The position numbers were made by a program, and so were the translations under genes. Below the pieces are notes generated by a model, which saw nothing but the letters and a program-made list of their open reading frames with translations, ran no database searches and had not been told where the DNA came from. This document shows, in pieces, positions 34,787 to 47,700 of a stretch of 64,000 bases of DNA; the stretch's first letter is position 1; each line of letters starts with the position of its first letter. Source of the DNA: Trichoplusia ni (lineage: Eukaryota; Arthropoda; Insecta; Lepidoptera; Noctuidae); NCBI RefSeq assembly GCF_003590095.1, contig NC_039494.1, positions 992,001 to 1,056,000 on the forward strand, in the 5' to 3' direction.

Positions 34787-34980
34787 CTACTCCAGCGTCA
34801 TAGGTACACACATATTGGTGTAAGAATCTGCGGACATAAAACAGTAAGTAATGTCTGCCGTCGCATTATTTATCTTTGGTAGCGCGTAAGGCGCATTCTG
34901 CTTATCGAAGCGTTGGTAAAAGCGGGCGCCCAAGCGAAACTGACTGATCTCCTCAACTACACATGTGCCACATAAATACA
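34787..34980 (-). CDS. Possible unassigned 3' terminal exon
   Basis: A minus-strand open stretch begins at a good acceptor (GGTAATTGTTTCAG) and encodes a peptide starting YLCGTCVVEEISQF, containing an NAT glycosylation site and four cysteines, and ending with a TAG stop at 34787. Its base composition is more balanced than that of the AT-rich flanks. It lies about 440 bp downstream of the last exon of the VPV-repeat gene, so it could be an alternative terminal exon of that gene (entering in phase 1) or the end of another small secreted protein. I recognise no family. Confidence 0.35.
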
Positions 34981-35420
34981 CTGAAACAATTACCAGTAAT
35001 TGCCTACAGAAATCATCGTTTACAATCATATTATTAATTAACACGAGTAAAAGTATCGAGAGCAATAAAACGAGTGAATTTTCTTTTCAAATAAATTTAC
35101 TTACTATCCCATAATTTTAATCTTAACTTACTATACAAATGATGATTTGCAGTCGAGTACAAAAATAGAAATAGGTACGAGAGAGTATTTGGCACAGCAG
35201 GGTTTTTCACCAAACTAACTCTATATAGAACACATTAAGTACTCATTACTTTAAACTATTCTACATAATAACAATTTAAGATAAAAAATATGGTGCTAAA
35301 ACAAGAAACAATCTACAAATGCAATTGTAAGGACTTATAACAAATCGAGTATTTAGGTAACCTAAAGTTATCAATCCTTATCATAACAGTCTTTTCTCAC
35401 TGTGTTATTTATCTGTTGAA

Positions 35421-38400
35421 TCAACAATTGCCGGTTCTCCTGCAGTACCGGGCATAATCACTGTTTTCATCGTCTTCGTCGCGTTCGTACTCGTGATGCT
35501 TGTAAGGCGGTGGGTGGAACTCCGAGGGCCTCGAGTGATGTCTTTCCCTATGTTCTGTGTAGCCTGAAGGCCTGCGGCGTTCAGGCCACCGCCTCCTGTT
35601 GCGGTCTTGGAAACTGGCGCGAGATGGCCGACGCGATTTGTTGCGAGTTCTGAGAACAGAGGAAACATTTAGATACTAGTTCTTTGTCTCAGATGTTTCT
35701 GAAGAACAAAAAGATGTAAGGTTGGTAAATAACATTTATAATCATCTTTCATCACAAACAACACGTCTCTCCATTCAGTAGCGAGCTATATGCAAAGATA
35801 AATACGATCCATTGTCTCAAACCACATATCGAGCGCATAGGATAATGGCTTTATTAAATGCCACCAAAGTCTAGGAGTACTTGATTTTTTGTAACTTAAT
35901 AAGTCTATGAACTTTATTTGCACCTTTCGTGCGATATCGACACGCGTAACTGGACACAAGTTTGAATAATTATGCAAAATATGATTTAATCTGTATGCGT
36001 GTTAATTCATACAATTCATTTTGACGAAGCAATTTATCAAACTAAAATGCTAAATTATTAACAAAAGTAAATATTCAACTACTTAATGTTAAAGTCTCTA
36101 CAATATAGGGTATTTAAAGTTTGTTACCAGCCTGTAATTATTACATTTATATTTCATACCAACAGAAAATTAAATGAAGATGCATAATTATTACCCATAC
36201 GGTCTCTTCTTAAACTGGGTAGGTCTCTTCGCATCAGGCCTCCGCATGTAGTCATCCCCATCAAAGTGGTCATTTTCTGGGTCTTCGTGAACCGGCTTGG
36301 TGTGATGGAACACTGGCCGCACGTACGGGATGTGAACTGGGTATGGCTTTTCTACTGGCACTGCCACCTGATCCACAACATAACAAGTACAATTTATAGT
36401 CAAGTAAGAATAGTCTTTTCAGAATACAGGTTTATTGGTGTGCAATTACAAGCCAAGTGTTAAATTCCATTAAAATTTGCTTTCGTGGTATCACGTAGAT
36501 TACCTACATGCACTATACTATAATTACATTGAAAATTATAGTGTTCATGCAACAAGATAATAATTGAAAATAAGTAACCGTGTAAGTAAAGCTATATTTT
36601 TTTATAGATTTCCGGGAAAGATCACCAGTGAGATAACTAGCATGCGGAATACCATCTGATCGTCGTAACATTAATTTGGATCCCTACCGAACAAAAGTCT
36701 GCTGTGGTTTACTTAGTCAGCTCCTCATGTAAGTACTTAGTAAACATTGTCCACTGCGAAGTTGTTGCAGTACCGTTGCGTAAAATAAAGCACCATGTTC
36801 TGTCATTGACACGTACAAGCACAGATACGTGCGCAGCGGCCTGCTATCCGGGGCTTATGAGGACACTAACCTCTTTTTCGACAGGCACAGGGACTAGCTT
36901 CTCTACCGGGTAGGGAACCGTTTTGTAGACGGGGTAGGGCACCGGCTTCTCGATCGGCACGGTGATCTCCCGCAGCACGGGCACCGCGACCGGCCGAGAT
37001 ACCGGCACTCGCACCGGGAACGGACGCGGCACCGGAACTATTACCGGGTGAGGAACTTCTATCTGCAAGATCACGGTCGCTCTACACATGCCATTACTAC
37101 TACTATCTACACCTATTTTATATAGCACCCTAAGGAGTTAAAGGAAATTCTCTATGCGGTTTTTCGATCGTTAATTATGGTATGATATAAACAGTACTTA
37201 ACTATTTTGATTTTAATTTAGTAATTACTTCAAATTCCAGATCGGTAATATCAAGATTGGCAAAATTTTCGGAAATTTCGTTTTATCCAAAGTAACATAA
37301 CACGCAAGCATTTTGCATTATTTCCAATTAAAAATATTTACCTATTTCTACATAAAAATTTAATCAAGTTGATCGATCGTACGAGTTGAGTAGCTACAAA
37401 CAAACATTTCACTTGGTTGATGCGCCAGTGAAGGTAATTGGTTCTATTGTATTATTTATCACGATCACACTTTCTTTTATCCTTCGGACCTTGCATACCA
37501 ACAATTTGTTACTGCTCTACATGCACAGAAATCTAAGGAATAGTAAAAAGTGAAATTGTGTATACTACGATATTCATGCCATGCAACAGTTACAAGGTTT
37601 GTTTTCAATGTTATGGTGAACGACCTCATGCCAGCACCTTTACCATTAGGATGCGATAAGCTTGCAACAAAAATACACATATAGTGAAAACTTTATGCAT
37701 AGATACTCATGTCGTTTACTTTTTCCACTGAAACGTTTTGCATTAATCTTGGGAATTGGTGAACGTAAGATAACCTAGCGTAAGGTTATTAAAAAACACA
37801 TCGTTGATCCTAATATAGGTACTTCCTTTACTTTCCAAGCTTGTTGTATAAAAAGTTCTGCACTAAATGACTATACATTAGTGAAATGTTATACACTCTA
37901 GTCTGCTTCGTAATACAAAATTATAATGTTGTAACAAACAAACATTTATTGCATTCGTAAAATAGCCAAGAAATTTTAATTGACTATAGGAACAATATTG
38001 CACGATAAGTCAGCTAGGCGCAGAGCATATTTATGCAGCATGGTAATTTTATTATTATTCAATAATGTCGGGGCCCTATCTACTTTTTACAAATAAGCCG
38101 AGCAATTATGGCTTTCACTATGAACAATGGCAACTAATGCAGCGTGACTCTAGGGAGGTCATCGAGCTCATTATTGTCCCCTAAGTGCTTGTTAACCATA
38201 GATCTGACTGCACTTACTCGATGTAAACGATTTCCATTTCTTTCAAGTGCAAGTTTTCCAACGCATAGACATAAACAATATAAGCTTATTTAATACATCG
38301 ATATGCTGTGAACTGTATCACTTGCTGTTTATAGCCTGAAAAGTATTGCATTACATGATTTCTCTTGGGCGCACGAGCGCGCATCATTTTACTGACCAAG

Positions 38401-40502
38401 ACCGAGGAAATTAGTGCGCGACGTGAGATGTCTGCTTTTCCGATCCGCATTCCATCATATCATAGGCAGTTTTTGCACAGATAAACACATAACGATCTAT
38501 ACAGAGACCATTGTTACCTATATGATAAATCACATTAAATATTTAAAAATAACAATCTTACCGGGTATGGTTTTGGTATTGGCACGTGTGTAGGTTTCAT
38601 CTCAGATCCGTAACTTTCATAATCCCGAACATCTTTGAACTTTGTCTTCAAATAGGACTGTCTCCACTTATCAACTAGATTTTTAAATTCGCTGTCATTG
38701 TCGAAAACATTGTTGCTGGGCTTGTATGTTGGTAAATATGTTGGGTGTGACGTATCGTGAGTTCTGAGGCCTAATAAATCCTCTTCAGATTTATACCTAG
38801 TATCAAATAAATCTTTGGACCAGTCACTCGTTGGTTTATTCAATTTTTGTGGTCTTGAATGATATGCAGAAGGCCAGTCGTTCTGTTTATTCTCTGAAGT
38901 TTTTGTAAAACTTGGTTTTCGAGGTCTTTTTGGAATATTGACAGTAGTATCTCCAGTCTCGCTAAAATGAGATTTCTTCGGGTGATCTTTATAGGAAGAG
39001 TAGTCTGATGTTTTGTAAGCATTTCCCCAATACGAGGTGGTAGTAGGTACCGTACTGAATGAATTTTTAAATTGATTAAAATAGTCATTGGCTTTAAATT
39101 TATCTTTGAATGAATGACTAGCGTAGTCCTCATCGTCATTGAATTCTGGTAACTTCTTAAAATTTGAATAACTTGACTCTGGATATTGGTAGTTGGTTAA
39201 ATCTACATTACTGCTTGCAGGTACTATTTCGTCATGGTTAAAAGGATTCTTAGATTCACTTACACCATATTTAAAATTCATATTACTAAAGTTAGTAGAA
39301 TACCCATAACCCTTTATACTTGAGGCATCTTTCCAATTTTTGAAGTCATTGCTATAATTACCGGCTGACCAAGGCTTCTTAATTTTCTTTTTTGTTTCAG
39401 AATTTTTGTTACCGTGGTGTGTATTATGTTTATAGTTATTATTAACATGATTTAATGTGTTATCTTGTTCAAAGAAAGAACTTGATTTTACAACAGATTT
39501 GTCGCTACTTTCTTCATTGTCTTTTATATTATAATGATCTTTCTGTTTTGGCGGGGAATTCGTTATCTTATGGTTATTGTTGTTTATATTATTATAATTA
39601 AAGTTATTAGAAAATGAACTTTCGAATTGAGTGGTCATCAGAGAATTTTGGGGGTTGAGAGATTGAACGCTTCCTGATAAAAACTGACTAGTGTCTATAG
39701 CGGTTGGATAGTTTATTTTTGTAAAATCGACAACTTTCTGAAATTTAAATCCGTTATTAGTAGGAGATGGTCTACCAAAATCTTCGTTTTCTTGGTGTTC
39801 AAAATTTTGATCAAATCCGTTATTATTTTGGTATTTCATATGAGCCTCAGCAAATGATGGTTTGCTTTCTTGTGTTGCTTCTGATTCGTGAATGTTTGAA
39901 TATTTATTATTAGACAGAGTTGAAACACCGCCGTTAAACATATTATATTCAGTGTTATTAAATACATTGCCAGATCTGTACTTGTTTCGAGAAATTTTGG
40001 TTCCATAAACTGGTGCATCTGAATCTTCTGCATTTTTACCGTTTGTATCTTCACTTTCAACATTTTTATTTTGTTCGCCTGCTGCACCAAAATTAGGGTT
40101 GTTGAAAAAATTCATTGAACTAGATGTATATTGTAACATACCAGGTTGCCCCATATCTTCATTCCCACCAAAGAATTGTGCGTCACCTGACTGCGAACCA
40201 AAATTTCCACTAAATCCAGTAGAATCTAAGGAGCTGGGAAATGCAGGAGCATATAATCTTGTCGTAGATTCTTGATTGACGCCACTGAGAAAGCTGGCGT
40301 AATCTGGCGATGTCGGCACAAACCCGTCGTAAGCACCAACATCATTAAATCCGAAAGTAGAGTAGGCGACAACATTTGGTTGTAGTGTTGTAGACTCATC
40401 TTGGTCTTTTGGTCTCTTATTTTTTTTAGTTTTTTTACTGTAGACAACATTACTAATAACTAATAATGTTATTAACGCAAAACAGAGTCTCTTGTTAAAC
40501 AT
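35421..40502 (-). CDS. Large secreted Asn/Ser-rich protein with V-P-V-x-K-P repeats, 4 exons
   Basis: Coding exons: 40502-38562, 37062-36871, 36367-36195 and 35649-35421, in phase, 844 residues. The start is ATG at 40502; the open frame extends three codons further but only to a TTG. Residues 1-22 are a signal peptide (LCFALITLLVISNVVYS), followed by a lysine-rich KKTKKNKRPK. The body (about 35-620) is low complexity, rich in N, S, F, Y and K, with N-runs such as NYNNINNNN, and has no fold I recognise. Residues about 640-735, across three exons, repeat V-P-V-x-K/R-P-x-P (for example VPIEKPVPYPV, VPYPVEKLVPVPVEKE, VAVPVEKPYPVHIPY), a pattern seen in insect extracellular and cuticle-associated proteins. 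The C-terminal 75 residues are Arg/His-rich and end in Asn-Cys. Exon 2 is 192 nt with phase 0 at both ends, so skipping it would keep frame. The role is probably extracellular or matrix; no enzyme motif. Confidence 0.88.
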
Positions 40503-40588
40503 GTTGTACAAATCACTGTTACCGTTTACTTGCGACGCACTATTTACATTGTACGAGAACGTTAACCACGAAAGGTGTTCGATGGTGG

Positions 40589-40593
40589 ACTGA
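40589..40593 (-). promoter_or_regulatory. Initiator of the VPV-repeat gene
   Basis: TCAGT on the minus strand (context CTCGTTCAGTCC), 89 nt upstream of the ATG and inside a GC-rich patch (40590-40680). No TATA box at -30. The exact match to the arthropod initiator and the short uninterrupted leader support a start at 40591. Confidence 0.5.
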
Positions 40594-40966
40594 ACGAGGG
40601 CGCATTACTGCACGATCATGAAGCCGCGAGCCAGCGGGGTGCGCCTCCACCGCCGGCCGCACACGTGTCTCCCGTGTCCTAAGAAAATGAAAGCGTTTCA
40701 CGGTTGAACAACTCAACGAATTTCCCCCAACTAATTATTCGCTAATAATACGTTCGATGCATTCAATAATAGCTGATGATATTAATGCAACGCACTTAAT
40801 TGGCTACTCGTGTCATTTGAAAATTTGTCTTCCGTCATAATAGGCGACATTGTTTAAGCTACATACACATAAGCTACACCGTTTTTTGGAAATCGTAACA
40901 ATAACTTAAACGTACTTACGTTAAACTACATTCTCAGAGACAAACTTAAATTTAGAACAGTTCCCA

Positions 40967-41211
40967 GGGCCCCGATTCTGCTATTTTACAATGCCGGATT
41001 AATGAATTGCAATTTTATTGATTAAATTTTAAATTATTCCTATTCTCTTAAGCATTTTGGTAATACAATAATTGTATTGACCTTAAGTTTAGCGTCCCAC
41101 ACTGAATTTCCAATTTTTTTGTAAAAACAATGCTAAAATAAAACGAAAATTGACATTTAAAGCCAAATTTCATTCATTCATCGGTCATTTTAAATAGCAG
41201 AATTGGGGCCC
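40967..41211. mobile_element. GGGCCC-type MITE, copy 2 (complete)
   Basis: Terminal inverted repeats GGGCCCCGATTCTGCTATTT and AAATAGCAGAATTGGGGCCC, about 20 bp with one or two mismatches. About 245 bp. It sits 375 bp upstream of the inferred start site of the VPV-repeat gene, so it may lie in that promoter. No coding capacity. Confidence 0.85.
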
Positions 41212-44057
41212 AGGTTCCAGTGTATTATTGTGTCAAAGTCCCAGAAGATTGAACACACGTAGGTACATTAATAATCACAACCTGACACAAAACTAATTAT
41301 CAACGCATTGCTAAATTAACGTATAATCTTGTCAAACATAAGTAGAATCATAAAATAAACAGTACATATACACTATGTAGCCACGCCTACATTTTAATCT
41401 TATAATCCAGATTTATTTTTATATACACAAAAAAACTACACATTCAGGTATAGGTAGGTATAATACGCGATTAATTCCCAATTATATTACTTAGCATAAA
41501 TAGAAGACTTTATTGACATTCTCTCGTTGTTTAAGATTTCTACTATCTAATCATAATTTCCCCTCGCTGAGGTTTGTGAACCTAGGTTAATACCTGCTTT
41601 ATGTAACTTTTCTAGTTAGAGTAAATTCTTATTTTCTCTGTATAAAAATGAACTTTACAACTGATATAAGTACTGAGTACACTAAGCATTACTATTATTG
41701 ATAGTCACTGTGTTGAGTGTGAACTCTACCTTAGTTGTGACGTATGAATATGTTAAGTAGGTACAACGCATTATGTGAAGTCAAAAATGACTGTAGGAAG
41801 ACACGCTTTATAATTGTCGAGTGTAATTCATTACTACCTGCGGGAAGCATTCACACTATTTTGTGATACGATAATCGTTTTAAATAAAACGACAATTTGA
41901 AGAACAATTTAAATTAGTATAAAAATTACTGAATTATATATGAAAAGGCTATCTTGGGTATACCTATAATTTTTAATGAAACAATAAAATATGCTAAAAC
42001 ATTTTTATTTGACTATGCAAATCATTGAATTCTCTTACAGGTTTCATGTTATACTATCATTACAAAGAGTTACTTAAATACTACTTTCGTCAAATGTCGC
42101 ACTTTAGATGGCCACGATGCAGCTTCGAAAGCCTGTAATTAGCCCTCATATCATGAAGGAGCCATTTTGTACTAAGTTACTATAACTTAACAATAATCTT
42201 AACAGAAGAGGAAATAATTCTGATAAGAAATAATACCAAGTGAAAGAATAACAAGTGGAATGATAGTTAACTTTTATGTTTAATTTTGGTATCTTTGTGA
42301 GAATCGTCATCCTATTTTTAATCTAACTTATAACGATAAATAATTACTCTGAAATTAAATAACAAGTTTTATATAAATAGGCACACTCGAGAACATAATT
42401 ATTAGTCAAATAATAAGGCGATAACGGAAGCAAAAACAAGAGAATGTTCGATTGTTACATGATCATTGCAAATTCATGAAATTAGCAGATTTACAATAAT
42501 TCAGAGATTCATCGAAATGTATATAAATAGCAAGCTTCAAAATTCAAGTACTGACGCAGACGGCGACTGATTCACTACATTCTAAGCATTTTGTTTTTTA
42601 AATAGCCATATCTTAGCAACGTAGAATTACTCATAAAATTACGTTAAACATCAACTAGGTGTAGTGTTAAAAGTATTCTCGGGGTCTACTACAAATATCT
42701 ATTAAACTTTGAAAACCTGCGGTTATCCCACAGGCGTCTCAAATATATAAAAATATCTTTCTATCACTTTGATGAACACTTCAAATTCTAATACAATGGT
42801 CAACTATTTATTGGAGACAATATTGAAAGGCCGTTAAGGTGCAAGGTTCTGTAAAAAATTAGATATTTATTTAATTAGGTGCCCATAAAGCTATTAATTA
42901 AATTCACGATTATTATCATTAGGCTCTTTATGTATGTCAATATATCTGTTTAATTTAACTATAACATGTAAATGTGGATCGTAGATATTTATTAGGACTC
43001 TAGTTTCATAAGATTTCTACTCTGACAATAAAATATGTATTACATTTTAATATTTCTACCAACCATACATCTGTAAATTGCAAACATCTATCTACTCTCT
43101 ATAATAATTATTTTCATAAAATAGTTGTTACAATTATTAATTCGACCGTTATTTCTAAATAATACAGTGAAAGATAAGTCATAGAGTACAACAAGAACAG
43201 TAAATGCTTACGAATGAGTTCTAAGAATTATTAAGATTTGTGACGTCAAAAAGTTTAGAAAAATATTTGTAATCTCTTGGTTGAAGTCGACTTTACCCTT
43301 ATTATAATTATTACAACACACGCAGTCGATTCCTCAGTCATATAGTTGTTCGATATATTACGTACTCGTAAATTAAACAATAATGTGAATAAATAGTTAC
43401 TCATAGGTGGTTAGTAACTGCGAATCTCCATACATATTGTTATAAATTAGGACCATGGACATTGCCTTACACAATATTCATGGTCAATACATCATTAACA
43501 AATAAATCACTACTTTGAAAACAATTTTGTGACACTTTTAGTGACCTTTTTCGATGAAAAAAAAGTTTAAAGCATAGCGCTTCGACTTATTACATAAAAT
43601 CATAACCGATTATTATACTGAGACAAGCTTTGGCAATTAAAGCGTATTCACATGGTTAGCAACGCACATTCGATCATTGCTTAAAATTACAGTGCACTTC
43701 CAATTACCAAAACCCATGTACAATCCTTGAAATGTATCACTTGAATATTGTGCCCCCATACGACACTGTACAATAAATCTAACCCACCCTGAACTAATGT
43801 GCCGTTGTTAGTAAAAGTTACATACTAATGCAGATAGATGGCGCTAGTCATAAACAACACTCATGATGTGCGAATAATTGATATTAATTTAAAAATTCTC
43901 TGATATTACTTAATTTATCATCTAAATATCAATGTTGATGTATAATAAGAAGTTAAGACACAACATTAAATAACTATTCAATCTTATAGATTGCCTTTTT
44001 AGCTTCAGGGTTTTTGTTATGAGATTTTCATTTCAAGGTAAAGTACCTAGATACACG
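41212..44057. other. Intergenic region, with one TATA-like site
   Basis: AT-rich and without a recognisable gene. TATAAATAG at 42522-42530 on the plus strand is followed about 25 bp on by TTCAAGTACTG, which could be a weak promoter, but no downstream exon was found. A separate inverted pair GTCCTAATGGG (44189-44199) / CCCATTAGGAC (44315-44325) lies just beyond this stretch. Confidence 0.35.
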
Positions 44058-44063
44058 TTTATT
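44058..44063 (-). terminator. Candidate FAM107 poly(A) signal
   Basis: AATAAA on the minus strand about 640 nt past the FAM107 stop, the first canonical hexamer seen downstream. Confidence 0.3.
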
Positions 44064-44705
44064 AACTGTTACTCAAAGCGATGTCTAACGTTAGTCTCTT
44101 TTTCCTCCATGGAGTATTTAGGTTTAATTCATTTAACAAAAGCGGGCGTAACGTTGGACATTGTTTTGTGGCGAGACCGTTAGGCGACGTCCTAATGGGC
44201 AGCTAAGCCCTCGTCAAACATTAGTTTGATCGCTCGACCAATTATAACACTTAAAAGAGGCTTGTAGTTGAGATAGTAGTCCTAAAGTATTCTCTGTGCT
44301 TGCCCGATTGATTACCCATTAGGACCACGCATGAAGGCTATTTCACCGAAACACCTCTGTTGTAATAGATGCGTGATAAATTTAAATTTCTATTCTCATC
44401 TGTTGCTGAAGAGAAATGGCTACAGCGTACAGCGTACTGGGCCGTCTCGCTTTTACAAAAACACCACGCTTTGTTCACATCACACAACAGATGATGGTAG
44501 GCCTCCGGTAGCTACGATAGTGTTCTCGTGAAACATAAGCCCTACGATATGAAGATAGCGAGGCAGAGCCCGTAAACAAGAGGCAATTGGACAACCATTA
44601 GCGCCGCTCAAATGTATGCAAATAACATGCGATGCATGTTCGCGTTTAGCTTAGCGCTAGTGCTGTTGATGTCGCTTGTCCGGGCGCGGGCGGCCGCGGC
44701 TGGTG

Positions 44706-47700
44706 CTAGTGCGCGGAGGCGGCGGGCGCGGGCGGCGCGGCGTGTCGCAGGCGCGCGCGCACCTGCTGCAGCGTGGGGTTGGTGCCCGCCTCCAGCTCCG
44801 CGCCCTGCTCCGCCGCCTCCAGCCGCCGCGCGCGCTCCGCTATCGCACGCTCCAGCTCTGCAACAGACAACATCACATCTTAGCCCACTATTGTAAACAA
44901 TAATCAGTTTTAAGTGCCCTAAGTTATTTAGTCTAATACACCTGCTGATTATTTGGATTGGACACTCATTATATTTTACGTAATAGATATGCATCTGTAA
45001 TAAGATACTATACCTAATCGGGTCATAAGTTCTAGCAAAACCTCTTTGTTTTCATTTTTGTATACTGGCCAGAAAAAAAACCAATGAAGAATGTTACAAC
45101 AAAAAAAAATGATAAGTTGCATGCCGTAGTATACTAAAATACTCTCCGAACATACATAGTGGAACCTCTTTCTCAAACTATGTTCAAAAATGGACAATGG
45201 ATATTCCAACAGGATTGCACTAGCTCAAGTAGCTCATAAGGCACGAAGAAGTAAGCAAAACTGGTTGACTGCCTGTGAAACTGACTTCACCAAGCATGAA
45301 AACTGGACCTCTTCTAGTCCAGACCTAACCCAGTGGTTTACAAGATATGGCAAAATTTGGATAAAGTTATGATAATAAGATAAATTTATGAAAAAATCTG
45401 CAATAAAGCTCAACAAAATTTAGTCTCTCCGGGCATCTCTGGTTAATGTGGTGCATACTGCGATCGATGACTGGCCGCTTAGATTAAAGGCCAGTATTCA
45501 AAATAAAGAGGGGCATTTCGGATAATCTAAAAAATCATCTCAATTTGATTTAAAAATTAAATAAAAGATATATTTAGTCTAGATTTTTTAGGATCAAAAT
45601 GTTACAAAGTAGCAATGTGTGAGACAGGGGTCCGGAAACAAGTCTCATCTCAAAATCAAACCTATTTTAGTAAGTATGTCCATAAAGGACATAAGCAAAC
45701 TGCAAAGAAATGCATTCTCAATCACATTCATGCACGATCATTTTACATGTTTTCCATAATTTAATAACTTTTCACAGAAACGAAAGGAGAAATAGAAGTA
45801 TTATTGACATACACAGGTTACTCATTTATTAATATTTCCGGTGTTAATAACTAAAACACTTGAAAATCAACGTGTCATTTAGCGAAATCATTAAACTAAT
45901 GAATAAATAAGGAAATGACCACAGAAGTTACAAGCCTTTATCTATCGCAATAATTTCACCCACGCTCGACCAATCGATCAGACGGGAAATAACCAGATGC
46001 AGTTTCACTTTCATCCAACCTTGGTCATCGACATCCGCTCAAAACCAATTAGAGAAAATTGTTATAAATACACGGTCGCAGACCTGGATGCTATTGAGAA
46101 TTCTGTTACTTTGTTTGCTTTACCAGGAATGTGTCCACAATATTGGTCTGAGGGGTGAACGGCCGCCGAGTGCACCTGCGGGGCTCATATCGAACTGCAC
46201 CGGATAAAGAGCCCGCGTCCAAATATGCGAGCAAAAAAAGCCACACGCCATACGAGTTTTGAGGAATTCGGATTTAAACTTCGACCGACAATTTGAGAGT
46301 AAAAGTGTAGACCCTAAAACATCATTCGACATTTACGAGCATGTTCTCTAAACTACACAACAGGTTATAATAGTACCAATGACTATCAGTCAGGTAGAGT
46401 TTGATTACAATGATTACACTACGTAACCATATGGCGCCGGATACAGTACATACTGTTCTATCAGTTTAATGATTTTGTTACCTAATGTTATATCAAAGTT
46501 GGTAATACTGTCGCTCAAATAGCGTGATGTAACAAGAAGGTACAGCTAAGCGCTTTTATATCCTGACCGACTGACATAATTGCCTACATTCAATACAACT
46601 TCTATGAAATAATGTTTACTTATTTGTTTACTAATACCATACCTTTCTAATGGGCAACTAACTGCTGTTGATAAACAAGCTATTTTGGACTGATCTTGTT
46701 TATGTTACACAACACTGTAAACATTTTTATGCAGAGACAAACGTTTTCATTATAGTTTAACACGGCTCGGAATAGGAACAAGCTAGAAGTTTTGAAAAAC
46801 TTTGCATTTGTAACCAGGGCACAAGGAGCTACTCGCAATTCATGACGCTAACACAAAACCATTGTGATAAACTGGGCTTACTCACTCTTCGTTGCAGACA
46901 TTACGGTTACGGTTGAGTATAGTATCATACTAACTCGAGGCTATTAACAAAAGTTTCGCGTTTGTTAATTGCGTTTAAATTTTACCAAAAGGCATCTGAA
47001 AAATGGTGTGAAGTCGCTTCATTTTCAGTATTTCGGTTACAAAGACACAAAAGGCAGTAGTCGATTATAAAAGGATTAACAGCGTTATTTAAAAGACGAT
47101 TACCTGGAGTCTCCCTGTGTTCCTTAACTTGATTCATGATTTGCTTTTCTTTATGTTTCGATAGGGCCTTTTCCAGCTCGCTCTTTTGATTTAGGACATT
47201 TTTACCTCTGAAACAGACAAAATAAACATTTGTACAGATACAAATAAAGCATAAATTTTTAATACAAGGTCTCTTGCGTCCTAATACCACATGAGTATTA
47301 TCAGTAAGCGTTGTAACAACAAAAAAATAACGTAGAGTTGTCGTGTAATCTTATCATAAACGTTCAATGATACAGAATTCATTACCTTATATGGTAATGA
47401 ATTCAGTATGCGAAACATTTTTTATGACGAAATGACGTTAAATTCATGATAAGCGAACATCGGCCACAGACGATTATAAAGATAAGGCATAGCGTTCAAT
47501 CAACTATAGACTTATTGAACCATTAGGATAAAAAAGTACTGTTTTATATTTCATAATCGTATTATTCTTCAATATGCTTCCGCGTTATTTATTACTCAAT
47601 TTTCCTCCTAACGTTCTTGAAGCAGTATAGAAATTTCGTATCTTACAGATTTCGATGTAAAGAACTCGGGAAAGCCCGAACGCAAATGTCGAAATTTATT

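Noticed and set aside
38840..40450. Extra minus-strand frames inside the VPV exon 1
   Set aside because: Low-complexity shadow frames of the Asn/Ser-rich coding sequence.
38562..40511. Start of the VPV gene at 40511
   Set aside because: The triplet there is TTG; the first ATG is at 40502 and leads directly into the signal peptide.
44608..44903. Plus-strand Arg/Ala-rich frames opposite the FAM107 last exon
   Set aside because: GC-rich antisense shadows; the minus-strand exon has family similarity and correct splice phase.
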